From: Myxococcales bacterium
Lineage (GTDB): Bacteria > Myxococcota_A > Polyangia > Nannocystales > Nannocystaceae
Direction of reading: 5' to 3'
Length of the DNA stretch: 64,000 nucleotides
NCBI GenBank assembly: GCA_020633335.1
Contig: JACKDU010000012.1
Span: forward strand, 62,001-126,000
Both the position numbers and the translations under genes were made by a program. The notes beneath the pieces were generated by a model that searched no databases, had not been told where the DNA came from, and worked only from the letters and a program-made list of their open reading frames with translations. The first letter of the stretch is position 1, and each line of letters opens with the position of its first letter. Below are positions 8,621 through 16,614 of this stretch, in pieces.

Positions 8621-8993
8621 TGAACCGGCCGCTGCTTCGGCGGCCGGGTGAATGGTGAAATGGAGAAATCGGTGAGCGATTGTTGGGTGCGACAGCGCGT
8701 TGACGACGCGCGTCGCCCGACCGCGATTCGTGGATCGCGGCGCGTTGATCGACGATTCGCAGTCGCCGCTTCGGGGGCGAGCTGCGACGATTGGTGCGTC
8801 GTCGTCGCGTCACCGCGAATGCGCGGTCAAGGGATCGTGACAGCGCCAGCGTGACAGCGCCAGCGTGACACCGCGACGCGGGTCCGCGGGGGGACGCCGC
8901 CGCCGTCGACCACGCGCGCCAGCGCGCCAGCGCCGTCGAGGAGGGCGTCCGGGGGAGCGCGGCTCCGGGCCGTCAGAAGGCCGAAAAGCCGCG
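8621..8993. other. 373-nt non-coding interval upstream of the tRNA cluster
   Basis: No convincing gene is seen. It holds the promoter region of the tRNA cluster (no clean -35/-10 pair recognised), an 8-bp hairpin at 8625-8647, a short tandem repeat at 8837-8870 and the hairpin after the small ORF. Part of it (about 8650-8700) is less GC-rich than surrounding coding DNA. Confidence 0.6.
8837..8870. repeat. 14-bp tandem repeat, 2.4 copies
   Basis: GTGACAGCGCCAGC occurs at 8837-8850 and 8851-8864, with a third partial copy GTGACA at 8865-8870. It lies between the tRNA cluster and the small ORF. No function can be assigned. Confidence 0.7.
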
Positions 8994-8995
8994 CT
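8956..8995 (-). terminator. Hairpin after the 32-codon ORF
   Basis: A perfect 9-bp inverted repeat, AGCGCGGCT (8956-8964) with AGCCGCGCT (8987-8995). The proximal arm overlaps the stop codon of the small ORF. There is no strong T-run, so rho-independent termination is inferred from structure only. Confidence 0.5.
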
Positions 8996-9092
8996 ACACG
9001 AAGCGCCCGCCCGTAATTCGAACGACGAAGAGGCGACCCGCGGGGGCGGTGATCGTCGGCTTCTTCTTGGCGAATTTCGGGTGGCGGTTCAT
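8994..9092 (-). CDS. 32-aa basic small protein, unknown
   Basis: A short minus-strand frame of 33 codons including stop encodes a basic peptide starting MNRHPKFAKKKPTITAPAGR and ending VRITGGRFV. I do not recognise it. Support comes from context. A near-consensus sigma70 promoter lies 40-70 nt upstream (TTGACA 9158-9163, 17-nt spacer, TACACC 9135-9140). A purine-rich AAGAGG ribosome-binding site lies about 8 nt before the ATG, and a 9-bp hairpin overlaps the stop. It lies directly upstream of the tRNA cluster on the same strand, so read-through into the tRNAs is possible. The Lys/Arg content suggests nucleic-acid or ribosome contact, which is inference. The alternative is a non-coding leader transcript. 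Confidence 0.5.
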   Translation of the reverse strand: MNRHPKFAKKKPTITAPAGRLFVVRITGGRFV

Positions 9093-9134
9093 GGCGCAGG
9101 CCTCTTGGGTGCCCCGCTCAATCGGGACTCGCAA

Positions 9135-9163
9135 GGTGTAGCCTCCATGCATTCACCTGTCAA
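9135..9163 (-). promoter_or_regulatory. Sigma70-type promoter of the small ORF
   Basis: On the minus strand, TTGACA (9158-9163), a 17-nt spacer and TACACC (9135-9140). The -35 is perfect and the spacing ideal. The predicted start near 9128 gives a leader of about 36 nt carrying a GAGG ribosome-binding site. Confidence 0.65.
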
Positions 9164-9232
9164 TCATTAAAATGCACAATCTCTCGATGGGCGAAGTGGC
9201 GCGCACCCGTCGGCCGGGGAGCCGACACCTAT

Positions 9233-10462
9233 CTATAGCGAGCGCCCGCCCAGGCGCTCGCTGACCGCGAGGGCCGAGCGCACGGCCCCCTCGTGGAGCC
9301 CGTCGCCGAGCCAGGCGCCGGCGAAGTAGGTGCGCCGCTCGCCGTTCGCGCCGCGGATCGCGTCGAGCTCGGCGTAGGCGTCGACGGCGTAGAGCGGCGT
9401 CCGGTGGGGCTGGACGTGGAGGATCTTCGCCGGGTCGATCTCCCGCTCCAGGTTGTAGGAGAAGTGGTAGTCGACGCCGCGCGCCGGATCGATCCCGCAG
9501 AGGCGATTGAGGTAGGCGTTGTAGCCCGGCGGGTCCTCGAAGAGGTCAAACTCCGAGTAGTCGACGATCCCGCGGCGGCGGTAGAGGCCGCTGTCGGTGT
9601 GGATCACCGCGTCGACGTCGTTGCCCCGCCAGGCGGCGAAGCGGCGCACCTCGGCCTCGCTCGGGTCGCTGAGGAGCTCCAGGACCCGCTCCGGCGTGGT
9701 CGCGATCACGACCGCGTCGAAGCGCCGGGGCTCGGCGCCGCGGAGGCGGAGGTGCACCCCCGCCTCGTCCCGCCGGAGCTCGTCGACGATCGCCGAGGTC
9801 ACGACCTCGCCGCGGAGGCGGGCGAGGATCGCCTCGATGTAGCGGTAGATCCCGCCGACGACGCTGGTCCACGAGACGTCGCCGGTGAAGGCGTGGAGGG
9901 TCGGGATCGTCAGCGCGGCGGGCATCGCCCCGACCTGGTCGCGGGGGATCGAGTAGGCGTAGACCATCAGGAGGCGGAGCCACTCGTCGAGGACGCCGTC
10001 GCCGAGGACCTCGTCGAGGCGCCGCCCCGCGAGCTCGTCGGCCCGAGCCCGCCCCGCCCGGCGACGGAAGCGGTGGAGCGCGGGCAGGAGGCGGGCGAGG
10101 CGGAGGGCCTCCCGGAGGCGGACGAGCGCCCCGGCCCGCGATCCGGCGATCTTCCCCTGCGAGGCGAAGACCCGGCCGTCCGCCAGGCAGAGGCCGGTGG
10201 CCGCCGGCACCGGCCGGAGCTCGATCGCCAGCTCGGCGAAGAGGCGGTGGAGCTTGGTGAAGCGCTCGGGGCTGAACTCGATCACCCCCGAGTCGAGGAA
10301 GACCCCCTCGGGGAGCCCGGCGACCGCGACGTTGCGGCCGAGCGTGCGGATGTTGCCGCCGAGGATCGGCTGGCGCTCGTAGACCGTCACCCGGTGGGCT
10401 CCGTCGAGCAGATAGGCGGTGATCATCCCCGCCGCGCCGCCGCCGATGATCGCGATCTCCAC
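9233..10462 (-). CDS. NAD(P)/FAD-dependent amine-oxidase-like oxidoreductase (COG2907 type)
   Basis: The protein is about 409 aa from a GTG at 10462, chosen because GGCGGAG precedes it and the Rossmann strand VEIAIIGGGAAGMITAYLL begins at once. A GTG-or-ATG start farther upstream (10504) would add 14 unrelated residues. The FAD motif is followed by VYERQPILGGNIRT and then LDSGVIEFSPERFTKLHRLF, which matches the COG2907 group (predicted NAD/FAD-binding proteins, often with cyclopropane fatty-acid genes). Those partners are not adjacent here. The C-terminal part holds HTDSGLYRRRGIVDYSEF, equivalent to the HTD region of that group. An FAD-linked oxidation of a lipid or amine is likely; the substrate is unknown. 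The region upstream (10463-10593) is shared divergently with the Mg transporter. Confidence 0.75.
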   Translation of the reverse strand: MEIAIIGGGAAGMITAYLLDGAHRVTVYERQPILGGNIRTLGRNVAVAGLPEGVFLDSGVIEFSPERFTKLHRLFAELAIELRPVPAATGLCLADGRVFASQGKIAGSRAGALVRLREALRLARLLPALHRFRRRAGRARADELAGRRLDEVLGDGVLDEWLRLLMVYAYSIPRDQVGAMPAALTIPTLHAFTGDVSWTSVVGGIYRYIEAILARLRGEVVTSAIVDELRRDEAGVHLRLRGAEPRRFDAVVIATTPERVLELLSDPSEAEVRRFAAWRGNDVDAVIHTDSGLYRRRGIVDYSEFDLFEDPPGYNAYLNRLCGIDPARGVDYHFSYNLEREIDPAKILHVQPHRTPLYAVDAYAELDAIRGANGERRTYFAGAWLGDGLHEGAVRSALAVSERLGGRSL

Positions 10463-10593
10463 GGTGCTCCGCCCACCTTGCCAGGCCGCCCCGGGGCTCC
10501 GCAAGCCGCTCCGCGACGCGCGCTCGCGGGTCCTCCGGTCGCCGCGCGGATCGTGCGTGGAGGGTCGTCACGCGCCCCTGCTAGCCTCGGCCG

Positions 10594-11595
10594 ATGTCCC
10601 GGACCGCGCCCTCGCCCCTCGAGCCGCCGACGATCGCCCCGGAGAGCGCCGGTCACCTCATGGTCCGCGAGGTCGCGACCGCGGCCGCCGACGAGCGGGT
10701 CGACGAGGTCCGCCGCCGCCTCGCCGGCTCCGAGCGGACGGTGGTCGATCCGCTCTGCGTGGTCGACGACGAGGGCCGCCTGATCGGCGCGCTCTGCCTC
10801 TGCGAGCTCGTCCGCGCCGACGGCGAGGCCTCGCTCGCCGCCCTCGTCGACCGCTCGTGGCCGCGCGCCTCGCCCGAGATGGATCAGGAGCGCCTCGCCG
10901 CGCTCGCGCGCGATCGCCGGGTCGCGGGGGTGCCGGTGGTCGACGGTGAGGGCCGCCTCCTGGGATCGGTCTCGGCGCTCACGCTCCTCGACGTGGTCTG
11001 GCGCGAGCACGTCGAGGACATGCAGCGGAGCGTGGGGATCGTCCACGCCGCCGAGGGGGCGCGCCACGCCCTCGAGGATCCGCCGACCGACCGCTTCTTC
11101 CGGCGGATCCCCTGGCTCCTCGTCGGCCTCGCCGGCTCGGTGCTGGCGACCGGCGTGGTCGCCCGCTTCGAGGCCGCGCTCGAGGCCCAGGTGACGATCG
11201 CCTTCTTCGTCCCGGCGATCGTCTACCTCGCCGACGCGATCGGCACCCAGACCGAGGCGGTCGCGGTCCGCGGGCTCTCCCTGAGCCACCGGCCGCTGCG
11301 CTCGATCCTCGCCGGCGAGGTGATCACCGGCGCCCTCATCGGCGTGACCCTGGGGGCGCTCGGCGGCCTCCTGATCTGGCTGATCTTCGGCGACCCGCGC
11401 CTCGCCCTCGGCGTCGGGATCTCGCTGGTCACCGCCGGCACGGTCGCCTCGGCGATCGGCCTCCTCCTGCCGTGGCTCCTCTCGCGCGCCGGCGGCGACC
11501 CGGCCTTCGGCTCGGGGCCGGTGGCGACGGTGGTCCAGGACGTGCTCAGCCTGGTGATCTACTTCCTGGTGATGAGCGCCTTGCTGCTCGACTAG
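10594..11595 (+). CDS. MgtE-type magnesium transporter lacking the N domain
   Basis: The 333-aa protein carries two CBS motifs (about residues 20-140, for example GVPVVDGEGRLLGSVSALTL) and a C-terminal five-helix MgtE channel domain (about residues 165-333). The channel includes PAIVYLADAIGTQTEAVAVR, which corresponds to the conserved MgtE pore segment. Typical MgtE is about 450 aa with an N-terminal superhelical gating domain that is absent here. Mg2+ uptake, or Co2+ transport, gated by the CBS pair is expected. TAGCCT at 10582-10587 ends exactly 6 nt before the ATG, which points to a leaderless mRNA. Its stop is followed by a perfect palindrome at 11601-11616 and then the convergent ankyrin gene. 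Confidence 0.85.
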   Translation: MSRTAPSPLEPPTIAPESAGHLMVREVATAAADERVDEVRRRLAGSERTVVDPLCVVDDEGRLIGALCLCELVRADGEASLAALVDRSWPRASPEMDQERLAALARDRRVAGVPVVDGEGRLLGSVSALTLLDVVWREHVEDMQRSVGIVHAAEGARHALEDPPTDRFFRRIPWLLVGLAGSVLATGVVARFEAALEAQVTIAFFVPAIVYLADAIGTQTEAVAVRGLSLSHRPLRSILAGEVITGALIGVTLGALGGLLIWLIFGDPRLALGVGISLVTAGTVASAIGLLLPWLLSRAGGDPAFGSGPVATVVQDVLSLVIYFLVMSALLLD

Positions 11596-11600
11596 GAAAT

Positions 11601-11616
11601 ATGTCCCTTGGGACAT
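11601..11616. repeat. Dispersed hairpin, perfect 7-bp arms
   Basis: ATGTCCC-TT-GGGACAT sits in the 24 nt between two convergent stop codons. It is the cleanest intergenic copy of the dispersed family. Here it could also act as a bidirectional terminator stem. Confidence 0.65.
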
Positions 11617-11619
11617 TGA

Positions 11620-12930
11620 TCAGTCTCGGCGGCGCCGGCTCGTCCCGCGCCCCCGCGGGCGCGGGCGCGGGCGACCCCGCTCGCTCGCCGTCGACTCGAG
11701 GGCGACGAGGACCGCGTCGAAGCCCTGGGCCTCGGCCCACTCGCGCGCGCGGTAGCCGTTGCGGTCGCGGACCTGGGGGTCGGCGCCGGCCTCGAGGAGG
11801 ATCCCGACGATCTCCGCTTGCCCCTCCATCGCCGCCCGGACGATCGGCGTCTGCCCGTGGTCGTTGGTCGCCTCGATCGCCGCGCCCGCGGCCAGGAGCG
11901 CGCGGATGATCGCCGGCACCGGCTCGGTCGCGGCGACCGCGAGCGGGGTGTCGCCGTTGACGTCGCGGCGCTCGAGGGCGGCCCCGGCGGCGCAGAGGGC
12001 CGCGAGCGCGCCCTGGTGATCTTGCCAGGCGGCCAGGTGGAGCGGGGTGTGGCCGTGGAAGTCCTGGCCGTCGAGGGCGGCCCCGGCGGCGCAGAGGGCC
12101 GCGACGACCTCGCCGTGGCCCTGATCGGCGGCGAGGTGGAGGGCGCTCCGTCCCTGGACGTTGACCGCGTCGAGCGGCGCGCCGGCGGCGATCAGCGCGT
12201 CGACGCAGGCGCGATGACCCGCGAAGGCGGCGGCGATGAGCGGGGTCGGCAGGCCGGGCCAGCCGAGGTGGCGCTCGCCGGGATCGACCCCCTCCGCGAG
12301 GGCGCGGCGGAGGCCCTCGAGATCGCCGGCCTGGGCGGCGGCGTGGAGGCGATCGACGCCCTGGCGGCGGGCCGCGCTCGGCAGCTCCTCGGGGTACCAG
12401 GGGGCGCGGGCGATCGCCGAGAGGGCGCTGCTCAGGGCCATCGCCGCCACCGAGCCGGGCTCCGCCGCCGAGGCGCGGGCCTCGACCTCCTCGAGCCAGG
12501 CCTCGACCTCGGTCGGACGCTCGGCCCGCTGGAGGAGCGCGACACCTGTCTCAACGGCCATCCTCACCCCGCCCTGGTCGCCGTCCTCGAGGCGGAGGTG
12601 GAGCGCCTCGCGGATCAGCGGCCGGATCCGCTCGCGGGCGCCGGCGTGGAGCGCCATCTCGGCGGCGACCGAGCGCAGCCAGGCGGCGTTGCGGGCGGAG
12701 ATCGCCATCGCCCGCGGCGGCGGCGCGATCACCAGGACCAGGCCCTCCTGGTGGCGACCGAGGCGGTAGAGGGCGCGGACCCGGTAGTCCCGGGCCCAGC
12801 CGAGCTCGATCGGGTCAGTGGTGTCGGCCGCCAGGAGGTCGGCCTCGAGGGACTCTGCGAGGGCCAGCGCCTGGCTCGGCGCCGGCTCAAGGGACTCCGC
12901 GATCGCGCTCATTCGTTGGGAAAAGGTCAT
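11620..12930 (-). CDS. Ankyrin-repeat protein
   Basis: The 436-aa protein has a helical, TPR-like N-terminal half (about residues 15-190). It then has about six consecutive ankyrin repeats (about residues 200-410) with clear consensus such as GRSALHLAADQGHGEVVAAL and GHTPLHLAAWQDHQGALAAL. The last 20 residues are a basic Arg/Pro/Gly tail. No signal peptide or transmembrane segment is seen, so it is probably cytoplasmic and mediates protein-protein contacts. Its start is preceded by CCGAGGAGAG, a good ribosome-binding site. An A/T-rich island at about 13035-13080 upstream is the likely promoter zone. A degenerate copy of the dispersed repeat (TGTC-TCAACG-GCCA, 12547-12560) encodes AVETGV within it. 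Confidence 0.85.
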   Translation of the reverse strand: MTFSQRMSAIAESLEPAPSQALALAESLEADLLAADTTDPIELGWARDYRVRALYRLGRHQEGLVLVIAPPPRAMAISARNAAWLRSVAAEMALHAGARERIRPLIREALHLRLEDGDQGGVRMAVETGVALLQRAERPTEVEAWLEEVEARASAAEPGSVAAMALSSALSAIARAPWYPEELPSAARRQGVDRLHAAAQAGDLEGLRRALAEGVDPGERHLGWPGLPTPLIAAAFAGHRACVDALIAAGAPLDAVNVQGRSALHLAADQGHGEVVAALCAAGAALDGQDFHGHTPLHLAAWQDHQGALAALCAAGAALERRDVNGDTPLAVAATEPVPAIIRALLAAGAAIEATNDHGQTPIVRAAMEGQAEIVGILLEAGADPQVRDRNGYRAREWAEAQGFDAVLVALESTASERGRPRPRPRGRGTSRRRRD

Positions 12931-13172
12931 GGGCTCTCCTCGGCCCCCGGGAGTTGCAGGGCCCGTGCCAGGGGCAGCTGGCGGGCGCCAGGCGCCGGAT
13001 CGCCGCCGCCGTCGCCTGCGCGGCGGATTGTGTGTTCTCTTTTGATGCAGCTATTTCAAAATGAAACACACACCCATTCCAGACGGGCCCGCGCCGGCCG
13101 GGCGTCCGGGCGCGCTCGCGCGCGACCGCCCGCCTCACCGCCTCTCCATGCCTGTCTGATGGGACAGGCTGT
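12931..13172. other. 242-nt intergenic region with A/T-rich island
   Basis: Lies between the start of the ankyrin gene and the stop of the RlmN-family gene. It contains an unusually A/T-rich stretch at about 13035-13080, the likely promoter zone for the ankyrin gene, and a dispersed hairpin at 13150-13169. No ORF is supported. Confidence 0.6.
13150..13169. repeat. Dispersed hairpin, perfect 7-bp arms
   Basis: GCCTGTC-TGATGG-GACAGGC, 4 nt beyond the RlmN-family stop codon. It is the same consensus as the intragenic copies and could double as a terminator stem. Confidence 0.65.
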
Positions 13173-14267
13173 CTATTCGCCAGCGGTGCCCGCGGGTCCG
13201 CGCGCCACGAGCTGCCCGCAGGCCGCGCCGATGTCCCCGCCACCACTATAGCGCTTGTGGGTGAAGACCCCGCGGGCCGCGAGCGCGTCGCGGAAGGCGT
13301 CCTCGACCGCCCGCTCGCTCCGCGCGAAGGGGTCGCCCTCGCCGATCGAGTTGTAGGGGATGATCGAGAGGCGCGGCCGCATGCCGGCGCGCTCGCTGAA
13401 CTCGTGGACCAGCCGGGCGAGCGCGTCCGCGTCCTCCTCGCCGTCGTTGTGGCCGGCGAGGAGGGTCAGCGCGAACATCGGCGCGCTCCGGGTGAGCTTC
13501 GCATGCTCGACCGCCGCGTCGATCGTCTCGGCGAGCGGGTGGGCGCCGTCGATCGGCATCAGCCGCCGCCGCCGCTCGCTCCGGGCGCTGGCGATCGACA
13601 CCCCGAGGCGGACGCTCGGGGCCTCGCGGGCGAGGCGGCGGATCCCGCTCGGCAGGCCCGAGGTGCACACGGTGATCGCCTTCGCGTCGATCGCCAGGGC
13701 CGAGGGGTCGCTGAGCACCCGGATCGCGGCGAGGACCCGGTCGAGGTTGGCGAGGGGCTCGCCCATCCCCTGAAAGACGACGCCGTGGACCCTGGTCTCC
13801 GGCGGCAGGTGGGCGCGGACCTGGCGGACCTGCTCGACGATCTCCCAGGCCTCGAGGTTGCGCCGGAGGCCGAGGCGGCCGGTCGCACAGAAGGCGCAGG
13901 CGAGCGCGCAGCCGACCTGCGAGGAGACGCAGACCGAGAAGCGATCGCCGCGGGCGAGGGGGATCCGGACGCTCTCGATCTGGGCGCCGTCGGCCGCGGC
14001 GAAGAGGTACTTTTCGAATGCATCGACCGCGCTCGCCCGGCACTCGACGAGGTCGAGGGTCGGCACCGCGGCGCGCTCGCGGAGCGCGGCCATCCCCGCG
14101 CGGCGGACCTGGGGGATCGGCCCGTCGAGGAGCGAGGTCCCGCGGCGGTAGAGGGCGGAGACCACCCGCCTCGCCTCGCGCGCGGAGAGGACCGGGAGGG
14201 CGCGCGCCAGGGCCGGCGGATCGACCCCCTGGAGGGCGATCCGCGGGGCGGCGCTCGCCTCACTCAT
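13173..14267 (-). CDS. rlmN: RlmN/Cfr-family radical SAM RNA methyltransferase
   Basis: The 364-aa protein has the RlmN layout. The radical-SAM motif C-x3-C-x2-C lies in VGCALACAFCATG. The upstream cysteine in VCVSSQVGC and the methylated cysteine in GDIGAACGQL are both retained, and VFQGMGEPLANLD binds SAM. Family knowledge: RlmN adds C2-methyl to A2503 of 23S rRNA and A37 of some tRNAs. One divergent point is that the family block near SLHA reads SIAS here, and the C-terminus is short, so it may be a paralogue rather than the only RlmN. The start overlaps the stop of the ChaN-like lipoprotein gene by 8 nt, indicating translational coupling. Confidence 0.82.
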   Translation of the reverse strand: MSEASAAPRIALQGVDPPALARALPVLSAREARRVVSALYRRGTSLLDGPIPQVRRAGMAALRERAAVPTLDLVECRASAVDAFEKYLFAAADGAQIESVRIPLARGDRFSVCVSSQVGCALACAFCATGRLGLRRNLEAWEIVEQVRQVRAHLPPETRVHGVVFQGMGEPLANLDRVLAAIRVLSDPSALAIDAKAITVCTSGLPSGIRRLAREAPSVRLGVSIASARSERRRRLMPIDGAHPLAETIDAAVEHAKLTRSAPMFALTLLAGHNDGEEDADALARLVHEFSERAGMRPRLSIIPYNSIGEGDPFARSERAVEDAFRDALAARGVFTHKRYSGGGDIGAACGQLVARGPAGTAGE

Positions 14268-15225
14268 TGGAGCGGACCTTGAGGTGGAGATCGGCCTCGC
14301 CGCGGTCGTCGTCGGTGAAGGCGATCGGCTTGGCGTCGTCGACCGCGCCCATCAGGAGGACCGCGCTCGAGTCGTCGGGGCGGCGCTCGGCGTAGGAGCT
14401 CATGAGGCCGATCTTGCCGGCGACGTGGAAGCCGCCGACGATCAGGAGGACCCGGTGCTCGGGGTGCTCGGCCCGGAAGTCGGCGGCCGCCTCGGCCATC
14501 GCGTCGTTCCAGAGGACCATCGAGGGGAGGAAGGCCGGGCCGCGCTGGGGCCCCATGAACTCGATGAAGCGGCGCTTGAATTCGTCGTCGCGGATCACCG
14601 AGGTGCGGGGGAGGAGCGCCCGCTCCTCGTCGCTCAGGGTCGCCAGCCAGGCCTCGTAGGACTTCGCGCCCGACTTGCGGTAGGCGCTGACCAGCGGCCG
14701 CGGCGAGTTGGCGGCGATCACCGGGATCCCCTTCTCTTTGCAGAGATCGATGAGGGGGCCGTGGCTCGCGTCGTACTTCTTGTCGCGCTTGGTCTTCTCG
14801 ACCATCGTCGCCCGGTCGATCTCGCCGGCGAGGTAGGCGTCGACGGCCGCCTGGGTGTCGCGCTCGAAGAACTCCATCGCCAGGGCGACCGGCCGCTCCT
14901 GGGCGGCCATGCCGGCGAGGAGCTCGAGCTCCGCGCGGCTGCCGACCGGGTGGTAGTGGAGCTCGCCGAAGGCGACGAAGTCGACGTCGGCGACCCTGTC
15001 GATGAAGGCGGCGAGGGTCGCCGGCTGGCCCTCGGCGTCGAAGTAGGCGTGCTCCTCGGGGTCGACGCTGCGGGCCGCGGGGGTCTCGGTCTCGGGGCCG
15101 CGCTCGCTCGCCTTCTTGCCGGCGCAGGCCGTCGTCGCAAGCGCGAGCGCGAGCGCGAGCCCGCGGCCGAGCGTCACGCGGCCCCGCTGGCCTCCCCGTA
15201 CCTCCCTGGTGTGGGCGCCTCGCAT
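14260..15225 (-). CDS. ChaN-like haem-binding lipoprotein
   Basis: The 321-aa protein has an N-terminal signal ending in LATTACAGK, a plausible lipobox, so it is probably a lipoprotein. The core matches the ChaN family: FVAFGELHYHPVGSRAELEL and VALAMEFFERDTQAAVDAYL correspond to the conserved GE-H and EMF-rd-Q blocks. LLIVGGFHVAGKIG is the conserved C-terminal GxxH block. Family knowledge: Campylobacter ChaN binds cofacial haem and is tied to iron uptake, while other members are of unknown role. No TonB receptor is adjacent. It sits between the coiled-coil lipoprotein (22 nt) and the RlmN-family gene (8-nt overlap), forming a three-gene unit. Confidence 0.8.
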   Translation of the reverse strand: MRGAHTREVRGGQRGRVTLGRGLALALALATTACAGKKASERGPETETPAARSVDPEEHAYFDAEGQPATLAAFIDRVADVDFVAFGELHYHPVGSRAELELLAGMAAQERPVALAMEFFERDTQAAVDAYLAGEIDRATMVEKTKRDKKYDASHGPLIDLCKEKGIPVIAANSPRPLVSAYRKSGAKSYEAWLATLSDEERALLPRTSVIRDDEFKRRFIEFMGPQRGPAFLPSMVLWNDAMAEAAADFRAEHPEHRVLLIVGGFHVAGKIGLMSSYAERRPDDSSAVLLMGAVDDAKPIAFTDDDRGEADLHLKVRSNE

Positions 15226-15247
15226 CGTCGTCCTCGCTCTTCTCGGG

Positions 15248-15760
15248 TCACTCGCCCGCGGGCGCGTCGCCGCCGAACTTCTCCATGCAGGCCTTGAGGA
15301 GGTCGGGGAGCTTCTTGCGGAGCTCGCTCGGGGCTTGGTTCAGCGCGTTGACCTGGCAGGCCGCGACCTCGATCTTGCCCTTCATGCACATCTGCTTGGC
15401 CATCCCGAGCTGGGTGCCCTTGGCCGCGTTCCACTTGTCGAGCGCCTCGCCCTCGTAGTGCTTCTGCATGAACTCGTCCTCGGCCTTCGCGCGCTCGTCG
15501 CAGGCCTTGTCGAGCTTCTTCGGCAGGGTCTCCGGCAGGACCGCGAGGGCGTCGATCGCCGCCTTCTCGGCCTCCTCCGCGTCCTTCGCCGCCTTCTCCT
15601 TGGCCTCGCGATCGGCCTTCCGCTTGGCGAGCGCGTCCTCGTCGGCCTTCTTCTTCTCGGCCGCCTCCTTCTGGGCCTCGACCTCCTTGGGATCGGGCCC
15701 CGAGGGGCCGCAGGCGACGAGGAAGGCGATGGCGAGGGCGAGGAGCGGGCGCTGCGACAT
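15248..15760 (-). CDS. Coiled-coil lipoprotein, unknown function
   Basis: The 170-aa protein has a short signal peptide and lipobox, LALAIAFLVACGPSG. A highly charged Lys/Glu/Ala coiled coil follows (about residues 24-70), then a C-terminal domain with four cysteines (DKACDER, KQMCMKG, VAACQV, KACMEK) that may form two disulfides in the periplasm. I do not recognise the family. It is first in the unit with the ChaN-like and RlmN-family genes. Its upstream region (15761-15993) is divergent from the ECF sigma gene. Confidence 0.72.
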   Translation of the reverse strand: MSQRPLLALAIAFLVACGPSGPDPKEVEAQKEAAEKKKADEDALAKRKADREAKEKAAKDAEEAEKAAIDALAVLPETLPKKLDKACDERAKAEDEFMQKHYEGEALDKWNAAKGTQLGMAKQMCMKGKIEVAACQVNALNQAPSELRKKLPDLLKACMEKFGGDAPAGE

Positions 15761-15993
15761 GGCGCTGACCGTGCCACGCCCCTCCGTGCTGGCGCAAGGG
15801 CGCTGCGCGTCCGCGCGGCCGCGCGAGGGGCGGGCGTGGACCTCTGCCGGCGCGCCGCCGACGCTGCGCGCGGCGGCGCCGACGATTGTGCGCCCCGGGG
15901 CCGGCGGAGGGGCGCTTCCCCGGGGGCCAGGGCCGTGTCATGGTCATCGGACACTTTTTTCCGCCCGGTCCGCGGGCGCCCGTCCACTGCCCT

Positions 15994-16614
15994 ATGAGCA
16001 CGGTGAAGAGCACGCGCGAGCCCTTTCGCGCTCCCGACCCCGAGGGAGACCGCAGACTCATGGAGCTGGTGGCAGCCGACGATCCCAACGCCCAGACGAC
16101 GCTGGTCCGGCGCCTCCTCCCCCGGGTGCGGCGGGCGACCCGGGCGCTCCTCCGCGACGCGGCCGACGCCGATGACGCGACCCAGATGGCGATCCTCGAG
16201 GTCCTCCGGAGCGCCCGGACCTTCCGCGGCGAGGCGTCGATCGAGTCCTGGTCGGATCGGATCACGATCCGCACGACCCTCCGGCAGGCGCGGCGGCAGA
16301 GCGCGCGCCACCAGCGGATCGACGCGGCGGCGGAGCCCGACCAGCTCGACGGCGGCGACGCGGCCGATGGAGCGCTGGTCCGCGCCGATCTCCCGCGCGA
16401 TCTTGAGGAGTACCTGAGGGCGCTCCCCGACGCCCGGCGCGAGGCCCTGATCCTCCGCCACGTCCTCGGGCACTCGGTCGCCGAGGTCGCCGAGCTCACG
16501 GGGGTCTCGCCCAACACCGTCAAGGATCGCCTCCTCGCCGCCCGCGAGGAGATCCGCCGGATGATCCGCCGCGACCACGTGATCCACCCGCGGGCCGAGA
16601 GGAAGACCGCATGA
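15994..16614 (+). CDS. ECF-type RNA polymerase sigma factor
   Basis: The 206-aa protein has sigma region 2 (about residues 20-95, with ATRALLRDAADADDATQMAI) and a clear region 4 helix-turn-helix (about 140-195), ALILRHVLGHSVAEVAELTG followed by VSPNTVKDRLLAAREEIRR. The start at ATG 15994 is preferred over an upstream start at 15886 because homology to region 2 needs no more sequence. Its stop codon overlaps the ATG of the downstream FecR/TPR protein (ATGA at 16611-16614), the usual arrangement for an ECF sigma factor and its membrane anti-sigma regulator. Target genes are not identifiable here. Confidence 0.85.
   Translation: MSTVKSTREPFRAPDPEGDRRLMELVAADDPNAQTTLVRRLLPRVRRATRALLRDAADADDATQMAILEVLRSARTFRGEASIESWSDRITIRTTLRQARRQSARHQRIDAAAEPDQLDGGDAADGALVRADLPRDLEEYLRALPDARREALILRHVLGHSVAEVAELTGVSPNTVKDRLLAAREEIRRMIRRDHVIHPRAERKTA

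Noticed and set aside
8648..9170. Two plus-strand frames over the tRNA-upstream interval and the small ORF
   Set aside because: They cross tandem repeats and the promoter of the small ORF and lack codon bias.
13763..13780. CCTGAAAGACG as another dispersed repeat
   Set aside because: It encodes the conserved VFQGMGEP block of the RlmN family, so the sequence is explained by the protein.
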